DNA from: Actinobaculum sp. 313
GTDB taxonomy: Bacteria; Actinomycetota; Actinomycetes; Actinomycetales; Actinomycetaceae
Length of the DNA: 64,000 nucleotides
Assembly: GCF_003073475.1 (NCBI RefSeq)
Contig: NZ_CP029033.1
Coordinates: 1,302,001 to 1,366,000 of the forward strand
Direction of reading: 5' to 3'
The position numbers were made by a program, and so were the translations under genes. Under the pieces are notes generated by a model. It saw nothing but the letters and a program-made list of their open reading frames with translations, did no database searches and was not told the DNA's origin. Below, one piece after another: positions 38,911-48,510 of the stretch (its first letter is position 1; each line of letters opens with the position of its first letter).

Positions 38911-38916
38911 TATGCT
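38911..38916 (+). promoter_or_regulatory. -10 element of the leaderless uppP promoter
   Basis: TATGCT ends eight bases before the GTG at 38924. The ATG at 38912 lies inside the hexamer and is therefore unlikely to be the start. Confidence 0.6.
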
Positions 38917-38923
38917 GGCCCGC

Positions 38924-39757
38924 GTGGGAATTATCGAAGCGCTCATACTGGGCAGTGTTCAAGGCCTAACCGAATTCCTGCCGATCTCATCATCGGCACA
39001 CGTTCGTATTGTCGGTGATCTCTTTGGCTGGGGTGACCCGGGAGCCGCCTTCACCGCCATCATCCAAATCGGCACTGAATTGGCGGTTATCTGCTACTTC
39101 CGCCGCGATATTGCACGAATCATCTCCAAATGGTTCCGATCACTACCGCTGCGCTGGCGCAATCCCGTGGCGCAGAGCGACCCGGACGTACGCATGGGAT
39201 GGGTGGTTATCGTCGGCACCATACCGATAGCCGTCCTCGGACTGCTCTTCCAGGACACCATCGAGTCGAAACTGCGCAACCTGTACTTGGTGGCGGCGGT
39301 ATTGGCCGGATTTGCCATTTTGCTCGGACTGGCAGACCGTTTCTCACGCCGCTCGAAGACCTTGACCGATATCACCTTACGCGACGGGCTGCTTCTGGGG
39401 TGCGGTCAAGCACTGGCCCTAATCCCCGGTGTGTCACGGTCGGGTGGCACCATCACCGTTGGACTGCTACTCGGCTACACACGCGAAGCGGCGGCCCGCG
39501 TGTCCTTCCTCCTTGCAATTCCAGCGATTCTCGCCTCCGGCTTCTTCCAACTGTTCAAGTCCTCAGGGCAGGGGACCCTCGATCTCGGCCCGACACTGCT
39601 TGCGGCAGCAGTTGCCTTCGCCGTGGGCTATGCCGTGATCGTTTGGTTCCTTAAACTGGTATCGACCAGGTCATACATTGGCTTCGTAATCTATCGGATA
39701 GTGCTGGCGGCTGTTGTGGTGGCGCTGCTGGCAGCCGGAACATTGGCGGTGTACTAA
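38924..39757 (+). CDS. uppP: undecaprenyl-diphosphate phosphatase
   Basis: This integral membrane enzyme (277 residues, about eight membrane segments) dephosphorylates undecaprenyl pyrophosphate to recycle the cell-wall lipid carrier. Motif 1 (VQGLTEFLPISSSAHV) with the key Glu and Ser residues and motif 2 (PGVSRSGGTITVGLLLGY) are intact; the usual SSSGH is SSSAH. The GTG at 38924 gives the standard N-terminus MGIIEALILGSVQGLTE. It overlaps the start of mshC by one base. The uppP-mshC pairing resembles the actinobacterial arrangement. Confidence 0.93.
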   Translation: MGIIEALILGSVQGLTEFLPISSSAHVRIVGDLFGWGDPGAAFTAIIQIGTELAVICYFRRDIARIISKWFRSLPLRWRNPVAQSDPDVRMGWVVIVGTIPIAVLGLLFQDTIESKLRNLYLVAAVLAGFAILLGLADRFSRRSKTLTDITLRDGLLLGCGQALALIPGVSRSGGTITVGLLLGYTREAAARVSFLLAIPAILASGFFQLFKSSGQGTLDLGPTLLAAAVAFAVGYAVIVWFLKLVSTRSYIGFVIYRIVLAAVVVALLAAGTLAVY

Positions 39758-40998
39758 TGCAAACGTGGGCGGTATCCGTTCCGGCTTCTTTACCGGGGTC
39801 GGCTCCCGAGATGAGCTTGTACGACAGTTCTTCGGACAGTTTTCGATCCATTGCTGCGCGGCAGCCACACCTGTTTGCATGTGGCATCACGCCATATGAT
39901 GCAACGCACCTTGGCCATGCCTTCACTTACGTGAGTGTTGACACGCTATTACGGCTGTGGCATGCCGCAGGTGCGGAGGTGAGATACGCGCAGAACGTCA
40001 CCGACATCGACGATCCCCTTTTCGAGCGGGCACGTGATACCGGTGTCGACTGGCGCGAACTCGCCGATCAGGAAATTGCGCTGTTCCGTGAGGATATGCA
40101 TGCCCTGGGGGTGCTGCCTCCCGACGCTTGGGTGGCCGTCTCGGAGAAGCTTGACGATCTCGAGCGTGTGGTGCGTGATCTCGAGGCACGAGGGTTGGCC
40201 TACCGCGTGCCCGGTGCGGGGGATACGGAGGATATTTACGCCGATCTTTCGGCAGATTCGCGCTTCGTCTCGGCCCCGGTTTTCCGCGACCTGGATCTGG
40301 AGAAGACTTTCGACGCGCACGGCGGCGATAGCACACGATCCGGCAAACGACACCCACTCGACCCGCAACTGTGGAAGGGCGTGCGTGGGGAGGACTTTCG
40401 GCCTTCGGGCGGTGCACCGGGAGACTGGAGGCCCGGTTGGCATATCGAGTGCGCGCTGATCGCTCGCGACGAACTCGGGGAATCGATCACGGTGCAGGCC
40501 GGCGGATCGGACCTGTTGTTCCCACACCACGAGATGAGTGAGTCACATCTGCGTGCACTGACAGCGGGCAACGGTCAGGTGAGTGTGCATATGCATGTCG
40601 GTATGGTCGGTTACGCGGGCGAGAAAATGTCGAAGTCGCTTGGAAATCTCGTCCTTGTATCACAGTTGCGCGCCCGCGGCGTCGACCCGCGGGTAATCCG
40701 TCTGTGCCTGCTGGCGCATCATTACCGGGAAGACTGGGAGTATACGGACGACGAGCTGTCCACAGCGCACACCCGCTTGCAGCTATGGGAGCGGGCATTG
40801 CGCATGTCGTCGGCCCTTCCCGACGACGAGACTTCACAAGCGGTGGTTCGGCGGGTATGGGAGGCCCTCGCTACGGACCTGAATTCGCCTGAGGCACTGC
40901 GCACTATAGATCGGTGGGCGGAAAACCCGACGGGTGGGGTGGCCGTAGAATCAGCGATTGCGACATTACTCGGAGTGGAGTTTCCCCGTGCCGCGTGA
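39757..40998 (+). CDS. mshC: mycothiol ligase MshC (L-cysteine:GlcN-Ins ligase)
   Basis: MshC joins cysteine to glucosaminyl-inositol in an ATP-dependent step of mycothiol synthesis. This 413-residue class I synthetase-like protein has Cys42 (zinc ligand, ACGITPYDATHLGH), HLGH at 51-54 in place of HIGH, GGSDLLFPHHEMSESH and KMSKS at 290-294 (GYAGEKMSKSLGN). Its presence implies mycothiol as the low-molecular-weight thiol, a marker of Actinomycetota. The start overlaps the uppP stop, and its 3' end overlaps the HAD gene. Confidence 0.95.
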   Translation: MQTWAVSVPASLPGSAPEMSLYDSSSDSFRSIAARQPHLFACGITPYDATHLGHAFTYVSVDTLLRLWHAAGAEVRYAQNVTDIDDPLFERARDTGVDWRELADQEIALFREDMHALGVLPPDAWVAVSEKLDDLERVVRDLEARGLAYRVPGAGDTEDIYADLSADSRFVSAPVFRDLDLEKTFDAHGGDSTRSGKRHPLDPQLWKGVRGEDFRPSGGAPGDWRPGWHIECALIARDELGESITVQAGGSDLLFPHHEMSESHLRALTAGNGQVSVHMHVGMVGYAGEKMSKSLGNLVLVSQLRARGVDPRVIRLCLLAHHYREDWEYTDDELSTAHTRLQLWERALRMSSALPDDETSQAVVRRVWEALATDLNSPEALRTIDRWAENPTGGVAVESAIATLLGVEFPRAA

Positions 40999-41701
40999 TA
41001 GCAACCTTCCCTCGGCCGTTCTCTTCGACATGGATGGCACGTTAACCGACTCGGAGAAGTGGTGGTACGCGGCGGAGCGAGACATTCTCGGTGCACTCGG
41101 GGTCACCTGGACCGAGGAACGTGCGCGCACGACCATCGGTGCTCCCTTGGAATGGGTGTGCGCCAAGGTCATCCGTGAAGATGGCCTGGAAGCCTCGGCA
41201 CAGAAACTGGCCGCCGATATGAGCCGCAGAGTGTGTGAGGTTGCGCGAACCTCTGGTGTTATTTGGCGCCCGGGTGCTTACGAGCTGCTCGAACTCTGTG
41301 TTCGGCTCGGCATTCCAACGGCGCTTGTCACATCCTCCTTCCAGGAGTTGGCGGACGTTATTCGCGAGAGTGCTCCACGTGGATCGCTGACGGTCAGTGT
41401 TGCGAGCGACAGCGAGGTCGCGGGTAAGCCCTCGGCGCAGCCGTACCTGTTGGCTGCGCAACGGCTCGACGTCGCAGCCGACGATTGCGTCATCTTTGAG
41501 GACTCCGTCTTTGGGGTCCGTTCGGCCATGGCGGCTCGGTCACATGCCGTCGCGGTGCCCTTCCTGGTAGAGATCCCCTCCTGGCCCCTTCTACTGCGCG
41601 TCAACAGTCTGCAGGAGGTCGGCGAGTCGGAGTTGCGTGCTTTTATGTCGGCACCACTCCCAGCAGGAGACCCGCTTCTTTCCCCACGCGGAAACGATTG
41701 A
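40988..41701 (+). CDS. HAD-superfamily phosphatase/phosphoglucomutase-like hydrolase
   Basis: This 237-residue protein has all HAD motifs: FDMDGT (Asp14, Asp16), TSS in LVTSSF, Lys in AGKPSAQPY and EDSVFG. The cap domain is of the beta-phosphoglucomutase type. It hydrolyses or transfers phosphate on a small, unknown substrate. The GTG at 40988 overlaps the end of mshC and has GGAGTGGAG upstream, so translation is probably coupled. Confidence 0.9.
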   Translation: MPRDSNLPSAVLFDMDGTLTDSEKWWYAAERDILGALGVTWTEERARTTIGAPLEWVCAKVIREDGLEASAQKLAADMSRRVCEVARTSGVIWRPGAYELLELCVRLGIPTALVTSSFQELADVIRESAPRGSLTVSVASDSEVAGKPSAQPYLLAAQRLDVAADDCVIFEDSVFGVRSAMAARSHAVAVPFLVEIPSWPLLLRVNSLQEVGESELRAFMSAPLPAGDPLLSPRGND

Positions 41702-41798
41702 CCTGAGCAACTTAAGGGATCGAGCGTTGGCTCGCATCGCGGTGGATTTGCGGCTGCCCATTTGACGGCCTCGCGCCCGAGGGGGAAGGCTCGGCCGG

Positions 41799-41804
41799 TA
41801 GTCT
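41799..41804 (+). promoter_or_regulatory. -10 element of the putP promoter
   Basis: TAGTCT predicts transcription near 41811. A GAGGGG ribosome-binding site follows before the ATG at 41836; a GTG at 41815 is an alternative, nearly leaderless start. Confidence 0.45.
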
Positions 41805-41835
41805 ACGGTTTGCAGTGTCAGTTCCGAGGGGCCCA

Positions 41836-43350
41836 ATGAGTGATTCCACCTTTCAAGCAATAGCCATGATCATCTATTTCGTGGCGATGATTGTGATCGG
41901 CTGGTGGGCTTACGGGCGTACCGACGATATGGACGACTATATGCTTGCAGGGCGGGGCTTGAACCCGGCGGTCGCAGCACTGAGCGCGGGTGCTTCCGAT
42001 ATGAGCGGTTGGCTGCTTATGGGGTTGCCGGGAGCACTGTATGCCAGCGGTTTGATCGAACTGTGGATAGCAATCGGATTGACTATAGGTGCCTGGCTGA
42101 ACTGGCGCTATGTCGCCCCGCGTCTGCGCACGTACACCGAAGTCGCGCGGAACTCAATCACCGTCCCGAGTTTCTTCGACAATCGTCTGCATGACTCCCG
42201 CCACCTGCTGCGCTGGGCGTCCGGCCTGATCATCCTGGTGTACTTCACCTTCTATGTATCCGCGAATATGGTGTCAGGCGGCAAATTCTTCGAGTCATCC
42301 TTCGGCCTGGATTATCGGCTCGGCGTGACGCTGGTGGCGGGCATTACCGTCATTTACACCTTGGTTGGCGGCTTCCTCGCAGTCTCCTACACGGACTTCG
42401 TGCAGGGCATCATGATGGTGAGTGCGCTGATCATGGTGCCCGTGGTGGGCATTATCCACGTCGGCGGTTGGGGTGCTGTGGTCAACACCGTCAGTAAGGT
42501 GGATCCGGGATATTGGACGATGTTGGGTGGCGGCGCCTCCGTGTTGGGAATCGTTTCCGCGCTCGGATGGGGCTTGGGGTACTTCGGTCAACCGCATATC
42601 ATCGTGCGTTTCATGGCAATCAGGACACCCGGCGAGGCGAAGGCGGGGCGGCGGATCGGCATTGGATGGATGCTGCTCGCAGTCATTGGGGCGGCTTTTA
42701 CTGCCATTGTTGGAGTTGCCGTTTACCAACATGACAAGGGCGAACTCGCCGATTCGGAAGCGGTGTTCATCGCCCTGGGTCAGTTGCTTTTTCACCCGGT
42801 GATCGCCGGCTTCATGCTGGCCGCAATTCTGGCAGCGATTATGTCCACGATAGCCTCGCAGTTACTGGTGACGTCATCGGCACTGGTGGAAGACCTCTAC
42901 CGGTCGATCACCCATAAGAACCCATCGACTAATCGTCTCGTTATGTACTCACGCATGGCGGTACTCGGTGTTGCAGTGGTCGCCGCGGTCATGGCGTGGG
43001 AGCGCAACAACACCATTTTGGCTCTGGTGGCCTTCGCCTGGGCCGGCTTCGGAGCCTCGTTCGGTCCTACAGTCCTGCTCAGCCTTTATTGGAAGAAGCT
43101 GACCTCCGCCGGAGCGGCAGCCGGTATGGTGACCGGTGCGGTACTGGTGATGATATGGGGCAATATCTCCGGCGGACCGGGCAATATTTTTGACCTTTAT
43201 GAGATCATCCCCGGCTTCGTCGGCAATCTGTTGGCCGCCGGGTGCGTTTCACGTTTGGGAACGCCACCTCCCGAGGTGGAAGAGGAGTTCGACGCCGCGG
43301 TTGCTGCCTTGAGCGAGGACCGGGTGCCGTCCGGGGAGGGCGGAGCGTGA
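41836..43350 (+). CDS. putP: sodium/proline symporter
   Basis: This 504-residue member of the sodium/solute symporter family has 12-13 membrane segments. MDDYMLAGRGLNPAVAALSAGASDMSGW-type residues after the second segment, RTYTEVARNSITVPSFFDNR and GYFGQPHIIVRFMAIR are typical of PutP. It imports proline with Na+ as nutrient or osmolyte. I start at the ATG 41836 with GAGGGG upstream. No proline dehydrogenase gene is nearby. It separates the HAD gene from the RecB-like nuclease gene. Confidence 0.9.
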   Translation: MSDSTFQAIAMIIYFVAMIVIGWWAYGRTDDMDDYMLAGRGLNPAVAALSAGASDMSGWLLMGLPGALYASGLIELWIAIGLTIGAWLNWRYVAPRLRTYTEVARNSITVPSFFDNRLHDSRHLLRWASGLIILVYFTFYVSANMVSGGKFFESSFGLDYRLGVTLVAGITVIYTLVGGFLAVSYTDFVQGIMMVSALIMVPVVGIIHVGGWGAVVNTVSKVDPGYWTMLGGGASVLGIVSALGWGLGYFGQPHIIVRFMAIRTPGEAKAGRRIGIGWMLLAVIGAAFTAIVGVAVYQHDKGELADSEAVFIALGQLLFHPVIAGFMLAAILAAIMSTIASQLLVTSSALVEDLYRSITHKNPSTNRLVMYSRMAVLGVAVVAAVMAWERNNTILALVAFAWAGFGASFGPTVLLSLYWKKLTSAGAAAGMVTGAVLVMIWGNISGGPGNIFDLYEIIPGFVGNLLAAGCVSRLGTPPPEVEEEFDAAVAALSEDRVPSGEGGA

Positions 43351-43398
43351 TGCGGGGGCACGCGCGATGCATGACTGTTTCGCACTAGTTGCGGTGCG

Positions 43399-44219
43399 CT
43401 AGCTATGGGCGGTGCGCAGGTGACTGGCACCTTCCGCATTCATCTGCGGTGGCATGCCGCCGAAGGCGGGGCAGAATTCCTTGAAATGGCACCAGTCGCA
43501 CAGACGGCTGGTACGCGGCTCAAATTCTCCGGTGTCGAGACGCTCTTCGATTGCCGACCAGACCGAATCCAATTCCTGTGCCAGCGAGTCGACATCTTCG
43601 GCGACCGGATCGTAGGTGAGCGTGCGCCCATCCTTCAGAAAGATCAGCTGTGTGCGCACCGGAAGCGTGCCACGTGATAAGTAGAGCGCCGCCGCGTAGA
43701 AACGCATCTGGAAAATTGCGCCGTCCTGGAAACGCGGCGCCGGTGATTTGCCCGTCTTATAATCGACGACGCGCAGTGCACCATCGGCAGCCCGGTCAAC
43801 GCGGTCGATAATCCGCGGATGGCGAGGCCGGACTTCAAACGGGCGTTGACAAAGGTCTCACGCGCCGCAGGCTCAAGAAAACTCGGTGTTTCCATCCGGA
43901 AATAGTTGTCCACGAGCACGCTCGCCGATTCCAACCATTCCTGCCGCTGGCGGTCTGATTCGAAGAGTTCGGCGTCGACGGGGCGTTTTTCGAGATGTTG
44001 CTGCCAACACGAGTGGAGAAGCTGCTGCGCGGTCTCTTCGGTACGGTCCCTGGCCGGCGCATCAAACAGATGCTCCAACACAGAATGTACGAGAGTACCG
44101 CGCAGCGCCTCCAATGACGGGGCTTCCGGCATTCGGTCAATAGCCCGCAAGCGGAAAAGCAGCGGACATTGCCGGAAATCCTTGGTCCGCGAGGGAGAGA
44201 GGGCGGCATGCGTTGTCAT
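43399..44219 (-). CDS. RecB-family PD-(D/E)XK nuclease with Fe-S cluster cysteines (frameshifted)
   Basis: The joined frames give 273 residues. The nuclease core is IIDRVDRAADGALRVVDYKT with the D...DYK signature. One N-terminal Cys (Cys18, KDFRQCPLLFR) and three C-terminal Cys (CDWCHFKEFC) are arranged as in the Fe-S nucleases AddB and Cas4. The frame breaks near 43811-43820; one added base restores LKSGLAIRGIIDRVDR. In Mycobacterium the homologous gene is next to trmI. Here a sugar-alcohol cassette lies between. The likely role is DNA end processing or repair. Confidence 0.88.
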
Positions 44220-44251
44220 GCCTCCAACGGTACCGCGCGGCTCCGACAGAA

Positions 44252-45937
44252 TTACACCGCATCGCCTTCGGGCAGCGATTCGTGGTGCACTTCGCGCTGC
44301 AACGCCTTAAGCGAATGCATCACCGGATTGCCGCCACGCCCGAAATAGTCATGTAGTTCCAGATACTCGCGGTAGAGACGGTCGTATTGCGCGGCTGCCT
44401 CCTCGTTGGGCGTATACGCATGGGGAACCTTCGTTCCCATGGCGGCACTGGCCTGGTAGACATCCGGGTAGGCACCGGCGGCGACGGCGCCGAGGATTGC
44501 GGCGCCGAGGGAACTCGCCAGCCCGGAGCCGGAAATGGATAGTGGGATTCGTGTGACATCCGCATACAGTTGCATGAGGAATTCATTCTTCAATAGGCCA
44601 CCGGCGGCGACGATCTCGGTGATGCGGACGCCGTGAGCGGCGAAGTTCTCGATGATGACGCGCAGGCCGAATGCCGTTGCTTCCAGGTAGGCGCGGTAAA
44701 TGTCCTCGGCCCGTGTTGTCAGACTCATCCCGATCAACGCGCCGGACAGATTGCCGTCATTGAGGATCGAACGGTTGCCGTTGTGCCAATCCAAAGCGAT
44801 GAGTCCATGCTCTCCAATGGCCTGACCGGCGGCTTTCTCGGTCAGTAGGGTGTGCACAGAGATACCGCGGTGATCGGCCTGTGCGCGATAGTCGGCGGGA
44901 ACGATGTTATCCACCACCCAGCCGAAGATGTCGCCCACACCGGACTGGCCGCCCTCGTACCCCCACAGTCCAGCCGAGATTCCTCCCGCGGTAATACCGA
45001 AGACTCCCGGAATATCGCGGGCCGTCTCACCATTGACGATATAGACATTCGACGTACCCATGATCGCGGTCATTTGCCCGGGTGCTATGGCTTGTGCGGC
45101 TGGCGCGGTCACGTGTGCATCGATTTGTCCGACCGCCACCGCGATTCCTTCCGGTAGACCCGTCAACGCCGCCATTGGCGCACTTAAGCCTCCCGCGCGC
45201 TCCCCGAGTTGCAACACGGGTGCATCGAACTTCTCGGAGATGAAGTCCGCGAAGTCGGGGTTCAACGCCGCGAAGTAGTCGCGGCTCGGAAAGCGTCCGT
45301 CCTGGAAAAGCGCCTTATATCCCGCACTAGCGGCGCAGTGGATGAGCCTGCCGCACAGTTGCCATACGATCCAATCAACCGCTTCGATGTAGTAGGCCGC
45401 CGCACTGTATACGGCAGGAGCCTTCTCCAACGTCTCCAGTGCCTTCGGAATGACGAATTCGGAGGATATGCGTCCGCCATAACGGGCCAACCATGTCTCT
45501 TCACGCTGCCGTGCGACGGCGATACACCGCTCTGCCTGTTCGGTGGCACCATGATGCTTCCAAAGTTTCGCGTAGGCATGGGGTTCGTTGGCAAACTCGG
45601 GCAACTGGCAGAGCGGAGTCCCGTCGGCGGTAGTGGGAATCATTGTCGCCGACGTGAAATCCGTTCCGATCCCGATAACCTGCGCCGCATCGACGTGCGC
45701 CTCCCGCAGAGCCGCGGGTACCACGTGGGCCAGCACCGTCAAATAGTCGGAGGGTACCTGGAGTGCGAAGTCAGGGGGTAGCTCCCGGTTGTCTGCGGCG
45801 GTGAGCCGTTCATCCATCACCCCGTGAGGATATTCGCGAACGGCCGAGCCGAGTTCCTTGCCGTCGCTTACGCGGACGACGGTGGCACGACCGGACAGTG
45901 TGCCGAAGTCGATGCCGATAACATATTGTTCGCTCAT
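44252..45937 (-). CDS. araB: ribulokinase-like FGGY carbohydrate kinase
   Basis: This 561-residue protein starts MSEQYVIGIDFGTLSGRATV, the AraB-type FGGY N-terminus, and contains GTDFTSATMIP, MGTSNVYIV and AAGGLLKNEFLMQLYADV. Ribulokinase phosphorylates L- or D-ribulose at C5, and can act on ribitol and arabitol. The ATG at 45937 has AAGGAAGG upstream. No araA or araD is present; instead a zinc dehydrogenase and a SorC regulator lie upstream on the same strand. I therefore infer feeding from a polyol (such as ribitol or arabitol) through ribulose. Confidence 0.9.
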   Translation of the reverse strand: MSEQYVIGIDFGTLSGRATVVRVSDGKELGSAVREYPHGVMDERLTAADNRELPPDFALQVPSDYLTVLAHVVPAALREAHVDAAQVIGIGTDFTSATMIPTTADGTPLCQLPEFANEPHAYAKLWKHHGATEQAERCIAVARQREETWLARYGGRISSEFVIPKALETLEKAPAVYSAAAYYIEAVDWIVWQLCGRLIHCAASAGYKALFQDGRFPSRDYFAALNPDFADFISEKFDAPVLQLGERAGGLSAPMAALTGLPEGIAVAVGQIDAHVTAPAAQAIAPGQMTAIMGTSNVYIVNGETARDIPGVFGITAGGISAGLWGYEGGQSGVGDIFGWVVDNIVPADYRAQADHRGISVHTLLTEKAAGQAIGEHGLIALDWHNGNRSILNDGNLSGALIGMSLTTRAEDIYRAYLEATAFGLRVIIENFAAHGVRITEIVAAGGLLKNEFLMQLYADVTRIPLSISGSGLASSLGAAILGAVAAGAYPDVYQASAAMGTKVPHAYTPNEEAAAQYDRLYREYLELHDYFGRGGNPVMHSLKALQREVHHESLPEGDAV

Positions 45938-46015
45938 TGTCTTTGCCTTCCTTGTGTATAAAGAGAGACCCGCTGTGTGCCAAGAGAGGCTTCGCATCGC
46001 GGGCCGGATGCAGTG

Positions 46016-46034
46016 GACTCCCGCAGCGGGAGTC
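46016..46034. promoter_or_regulatory. 19-bp palindrome between sorC and araB
   Basis: GACTCCCGC-A-GCGGGAGTC is a perfect 9-bp inverted repeat in the 249-base gap upstream of araB. It could be an operator for the neighbouring regulator or a terminator after sorC. Confidence 0.5.
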
Positions 46035-46186
46035 GAGTGAGCCGCGCCATGCCGCTACGTGCAGTTCATGTGCGGGAGTGTGCGCCGACGTCGTCGAACG
46101 CCGGGCGTCGAGAGAAAGGCCCCGGCGGTACCGAATGCGGCGTGATCCGGATTACCGCCTGCGGCCTCGCGGTGGGCCTTGCGGTA

Positions 46187-47145
46187 CTAGGTCTGTGACA
46201 TGCCGAGGACATTTTCGGCAATGGCCGATTCGGTGATCAGAACCGAGCAGAGACCGGCGTATAGCGCGGCGTATGTGACCTCGCTCTTTTCGGCTCCCAC
46301 CGCTACCGCAATGGCGTGCCGGATGCCACCGATCTGATCGAGTGCAAGCGCAATTGTGCGCGAGTCGAGTTCGAGATCGACCACTCGCCCCGACCGGTCG
46401 ATGTAATGTCCGAGCACGTCCCCAACCGCGCCCGAACGCTGAAGCTCAAGCTGCTCCTCATCGGTCAACGCACCGCTGCGAACGAGTACCGAACCCGGAG
46501 AAAGGGCCCGAGTGAAAATACCGCGACGTCACAACTGGTAGCGAGCTTGAGGGTGTCAGCGATCGCGTGGTCGTAGCAGAGCCTTCTGGCCAACTCGCGA
46601 TCACTGACGATAGCGGGTACGGGAAGGAGTCGCGTTCGCGCTTGCCGAGACTTCGCCGCGACCAATCGCAGGATGCTCGCCGCATCAACCGTGCCGTCCA
46701 CCGAGGGAGCACCGCCATTGAGTTGGAGAAGATCCGCGCCGATGAAGGCCCTGTCCGGAAGTGCGGAGGCGATGGCAGCCACGGTGCGTCCCCAGGAAAA
46801 GCCGATGCTTTGCGGCTGGGGACGCATCTCCGTCAGGTACGATGCCGACGCCTGTGCCACCAGCGCCGTGGTGGCGGCGCTGGTGTCCTGGCTCTGCACC
46901 ACCACCGCCTCGGCGCAGCCGAAACGGTCGACGAGTTGGGATTCGAGGTCGCCACGCCGCGATGTCGGGTGGTGAATCGTAATCTCCACGAGGCCACGCG
47001 CACGTGCCTCCTCGAGGAGACGTCCCACCTTCCATCGCGACACGCGCAATCGGTCGGCTACCTCCGACTGCAACAAGCCATCCTTGTAATACAGTTCGGC
47101 GGCGCGAACCATCGCGTACTCGTGTTCCGCACTTCCCGCACGCAT
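46187..47145 (-). CDS. SorC-family sugar-responsive regulator (frameshifted)
   Basis: The repaired 319-residue protein has an N-terminal helix-turn-helix (GLLQSEVADRLRVSRWKVGR, about residues 23-45) and a SorC sugar-binding domain (SIGFSWGRTVAAIASALP, then ALALDQIGGIRHAIAVAVG). The frame breaks at 46500-46508; one added base gives SLGPFSPGSVLVRSGALTDE. SorC proteins bind phosphorylated sugars and control polyol or pentose operons. The gene lies between the dehydrogenase and the kinase, all on the minus strand. GGGAGGG precedes the ATG at 47145. Confidence 0.9.
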
Positions 47146-47168
47146 CGCCGATACCCTCCCTGTCGCAT

Positions 47169-48230
47169 TCAGTTCGTGGGCAGGTTCCGGCCGTTAGGTA
47201 GAAACAACACCTTGCAGGAGTGGATCGTGCGCTCGTACATGGCACGAATTAACTCATCGACGCGTTCCAAGCCCGCCTCGTGGGTAATCATGAACTCCCA
47301 CTGTAGGGATCCGCGTGCCAAATGCTCCAGTGTCGCGGTCCATTCCGGCCCTGGGTAGGGTGCGCCGAAGGAGTTCCAGGAACCATGGATATCAATCTCG
47401 AGTCGCATCAGGCGGGCCCAATTGCGCTCCGAAATCTCTACCGCGGCGTTGGGGATGCCAATAAGCGTGACATCGCCGTGCCGAGCGGTGATACCGACGG
47501 CCCTATCAGCGATCGCGGCCACACCGGTCGTCTCCACCACGACGTCGAAGCCGCTGCCCGTTGCAGACTCCAAGTCATCGAAGCTCGCATATGCCGCGTC
47601 TGCGCCGGCGCGGCGTGCCAACTCCGCCTTTTCCTGCGAAACATCTACCGCAACAACCGTTGCCGCTCCCAGAATGCGTGCCCACTGAATAGCGAAGAGA
47701 CCGATAGGCCCGCCACCGCCCAACACGGCTACCCGGCTGGTAACCGTTATCTTTGTGCGTCGGATCGCGTGAAGGGCAATCGCGCTGGGATCAACCATCG
47801 CAGCGGCACGCGCATCGAGACCGGTCGGTACCTTTAGAAGCAGATTCGCCGGTCCTGCGACGTACTGGGCATAGGCTCCATGGCGTCGCGAGCCGTAATA
47901 GTCGTAGTTCTCACAGAGCGAGAATTGCCCCTGTAGGCAGGGAGCGCACGCGAAACAGGGAATCATCGGCGGAACGGTGACCAGGTCACCGACCTGCAGC
48001 CCGCTCACTCCCGGTCCCAGTTCCTCCACGTAGGCGGAGAACTCGTGACCGGTGATCAGAGGTAGCTTATGCGGCCCCTTTTTGTACATGCGGGCGAGAT
48101 CCGAGCCGCATACGCCACAGGCGGCCACCTTCATAAGAACCTCACCCGGACCGGGCCGTGGCTTGGCGACCTGCTCCATGCGGATATCTCCGGGGGCGTA
48201 CATCTGCACTGCAGCCATCGTGTCATTCAT
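47169..48230 (-). CDS. zinc-dependent medium-chain dehydrogenase, polyol dehydrogenase type
   Basis: This 353-residue MDR-family protein has the catalytic zinc Cys in CGVCGSD (Cys41), GHEFSAYVEE, the structural-zinc cysteines in PCFACAPCLQGQFSLC, and the Rossmann motif LGGGGPIGLFAIQWA. It resembles sorbitol, L-iditol or galactitol-1-phosphate dehydrogenases, which oxidise sugar alcohols with NAD+. Linked to a ribulokinase and a SorC regulator, a pentitol substrate is plausible. The start may be 48230 or the ATG 12 bases later; GAGGAAG lies upstream. Confidence 0.9.
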   Translation of the reverse strand: MNDTMAAVQMYAPGDIRMEQVAKPRPGPGEVLMKVAACGVCGSDLARMYKKGPHKLPLITGHEFSAYVEELGPGVSGLQVGDLVTVPPMIPCFACAPCLQGQFSLCENYDYYGSRRHGAYAQYVAGPANLLLKVPTGLDARAAAMVDPSAIALHAIRRTKITVTSRVAVLGGGGPIGLFAIQWARILGAATVVAVDVSQEKAELARRAGADAAYASFDDLESATGSGFDVVVETTGVAAIADRAVGITARHGDVTLIGIPNAAVEISERNWARLMRLEIDIHGSWNSFGAPYPGPEWTATLEHLARGSLQWEFMITHEAGLERVDELIRAMYERTIHSCKVLFLPNGRNLPTN

Positions 48231-48497
48231 TTCATCACCGTGTCTTCCTCGTCGAAGCTATATGAATCAATGATGTGGGGCGTACCCGGGATGAAGCCCC
48301 ACACCACCAATGTAAACCGCCGCCGGGCACTCGTCAGCATATGGTGCAAAGACCTACATATGAGCATTCATCTCCTACATAGACGGGTACTGCGCGGGTC
48401 ATGCGGGTACTCGAGCAGGATTCTCAGCACCTGTCGGATGCGGTGGATCTCGCGCGGTGCGCACCGTCCCGCTCCCTAAAGGTCGCGCTGCACCCTC
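48231..48497. promoter_or_regulatory. divergent region between the polyol cassette and trmI
   Basis: No gene is present in about 270 bases. It contains two identical CATATG palindromes 19 bp apart (48338-48343 and 48357-48362) that could be part of a regulator site for the cassette. The trmI -10 is at its right end. Confidence 0.4.
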
Positions 48498-48503
48498 TAC
48501 AAT
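48498..48503 (+). promoter_or_regulatory. -10 element of the leaderless trmI promoter
   Basis: TACAAT ends eight bases before the ATG at 48511. No ribosome-binding site is present. This promoter may drive the Pup-ligation genes too. Confidence 0.6.
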
Positions 48504-48510
48504 GGCAGCC

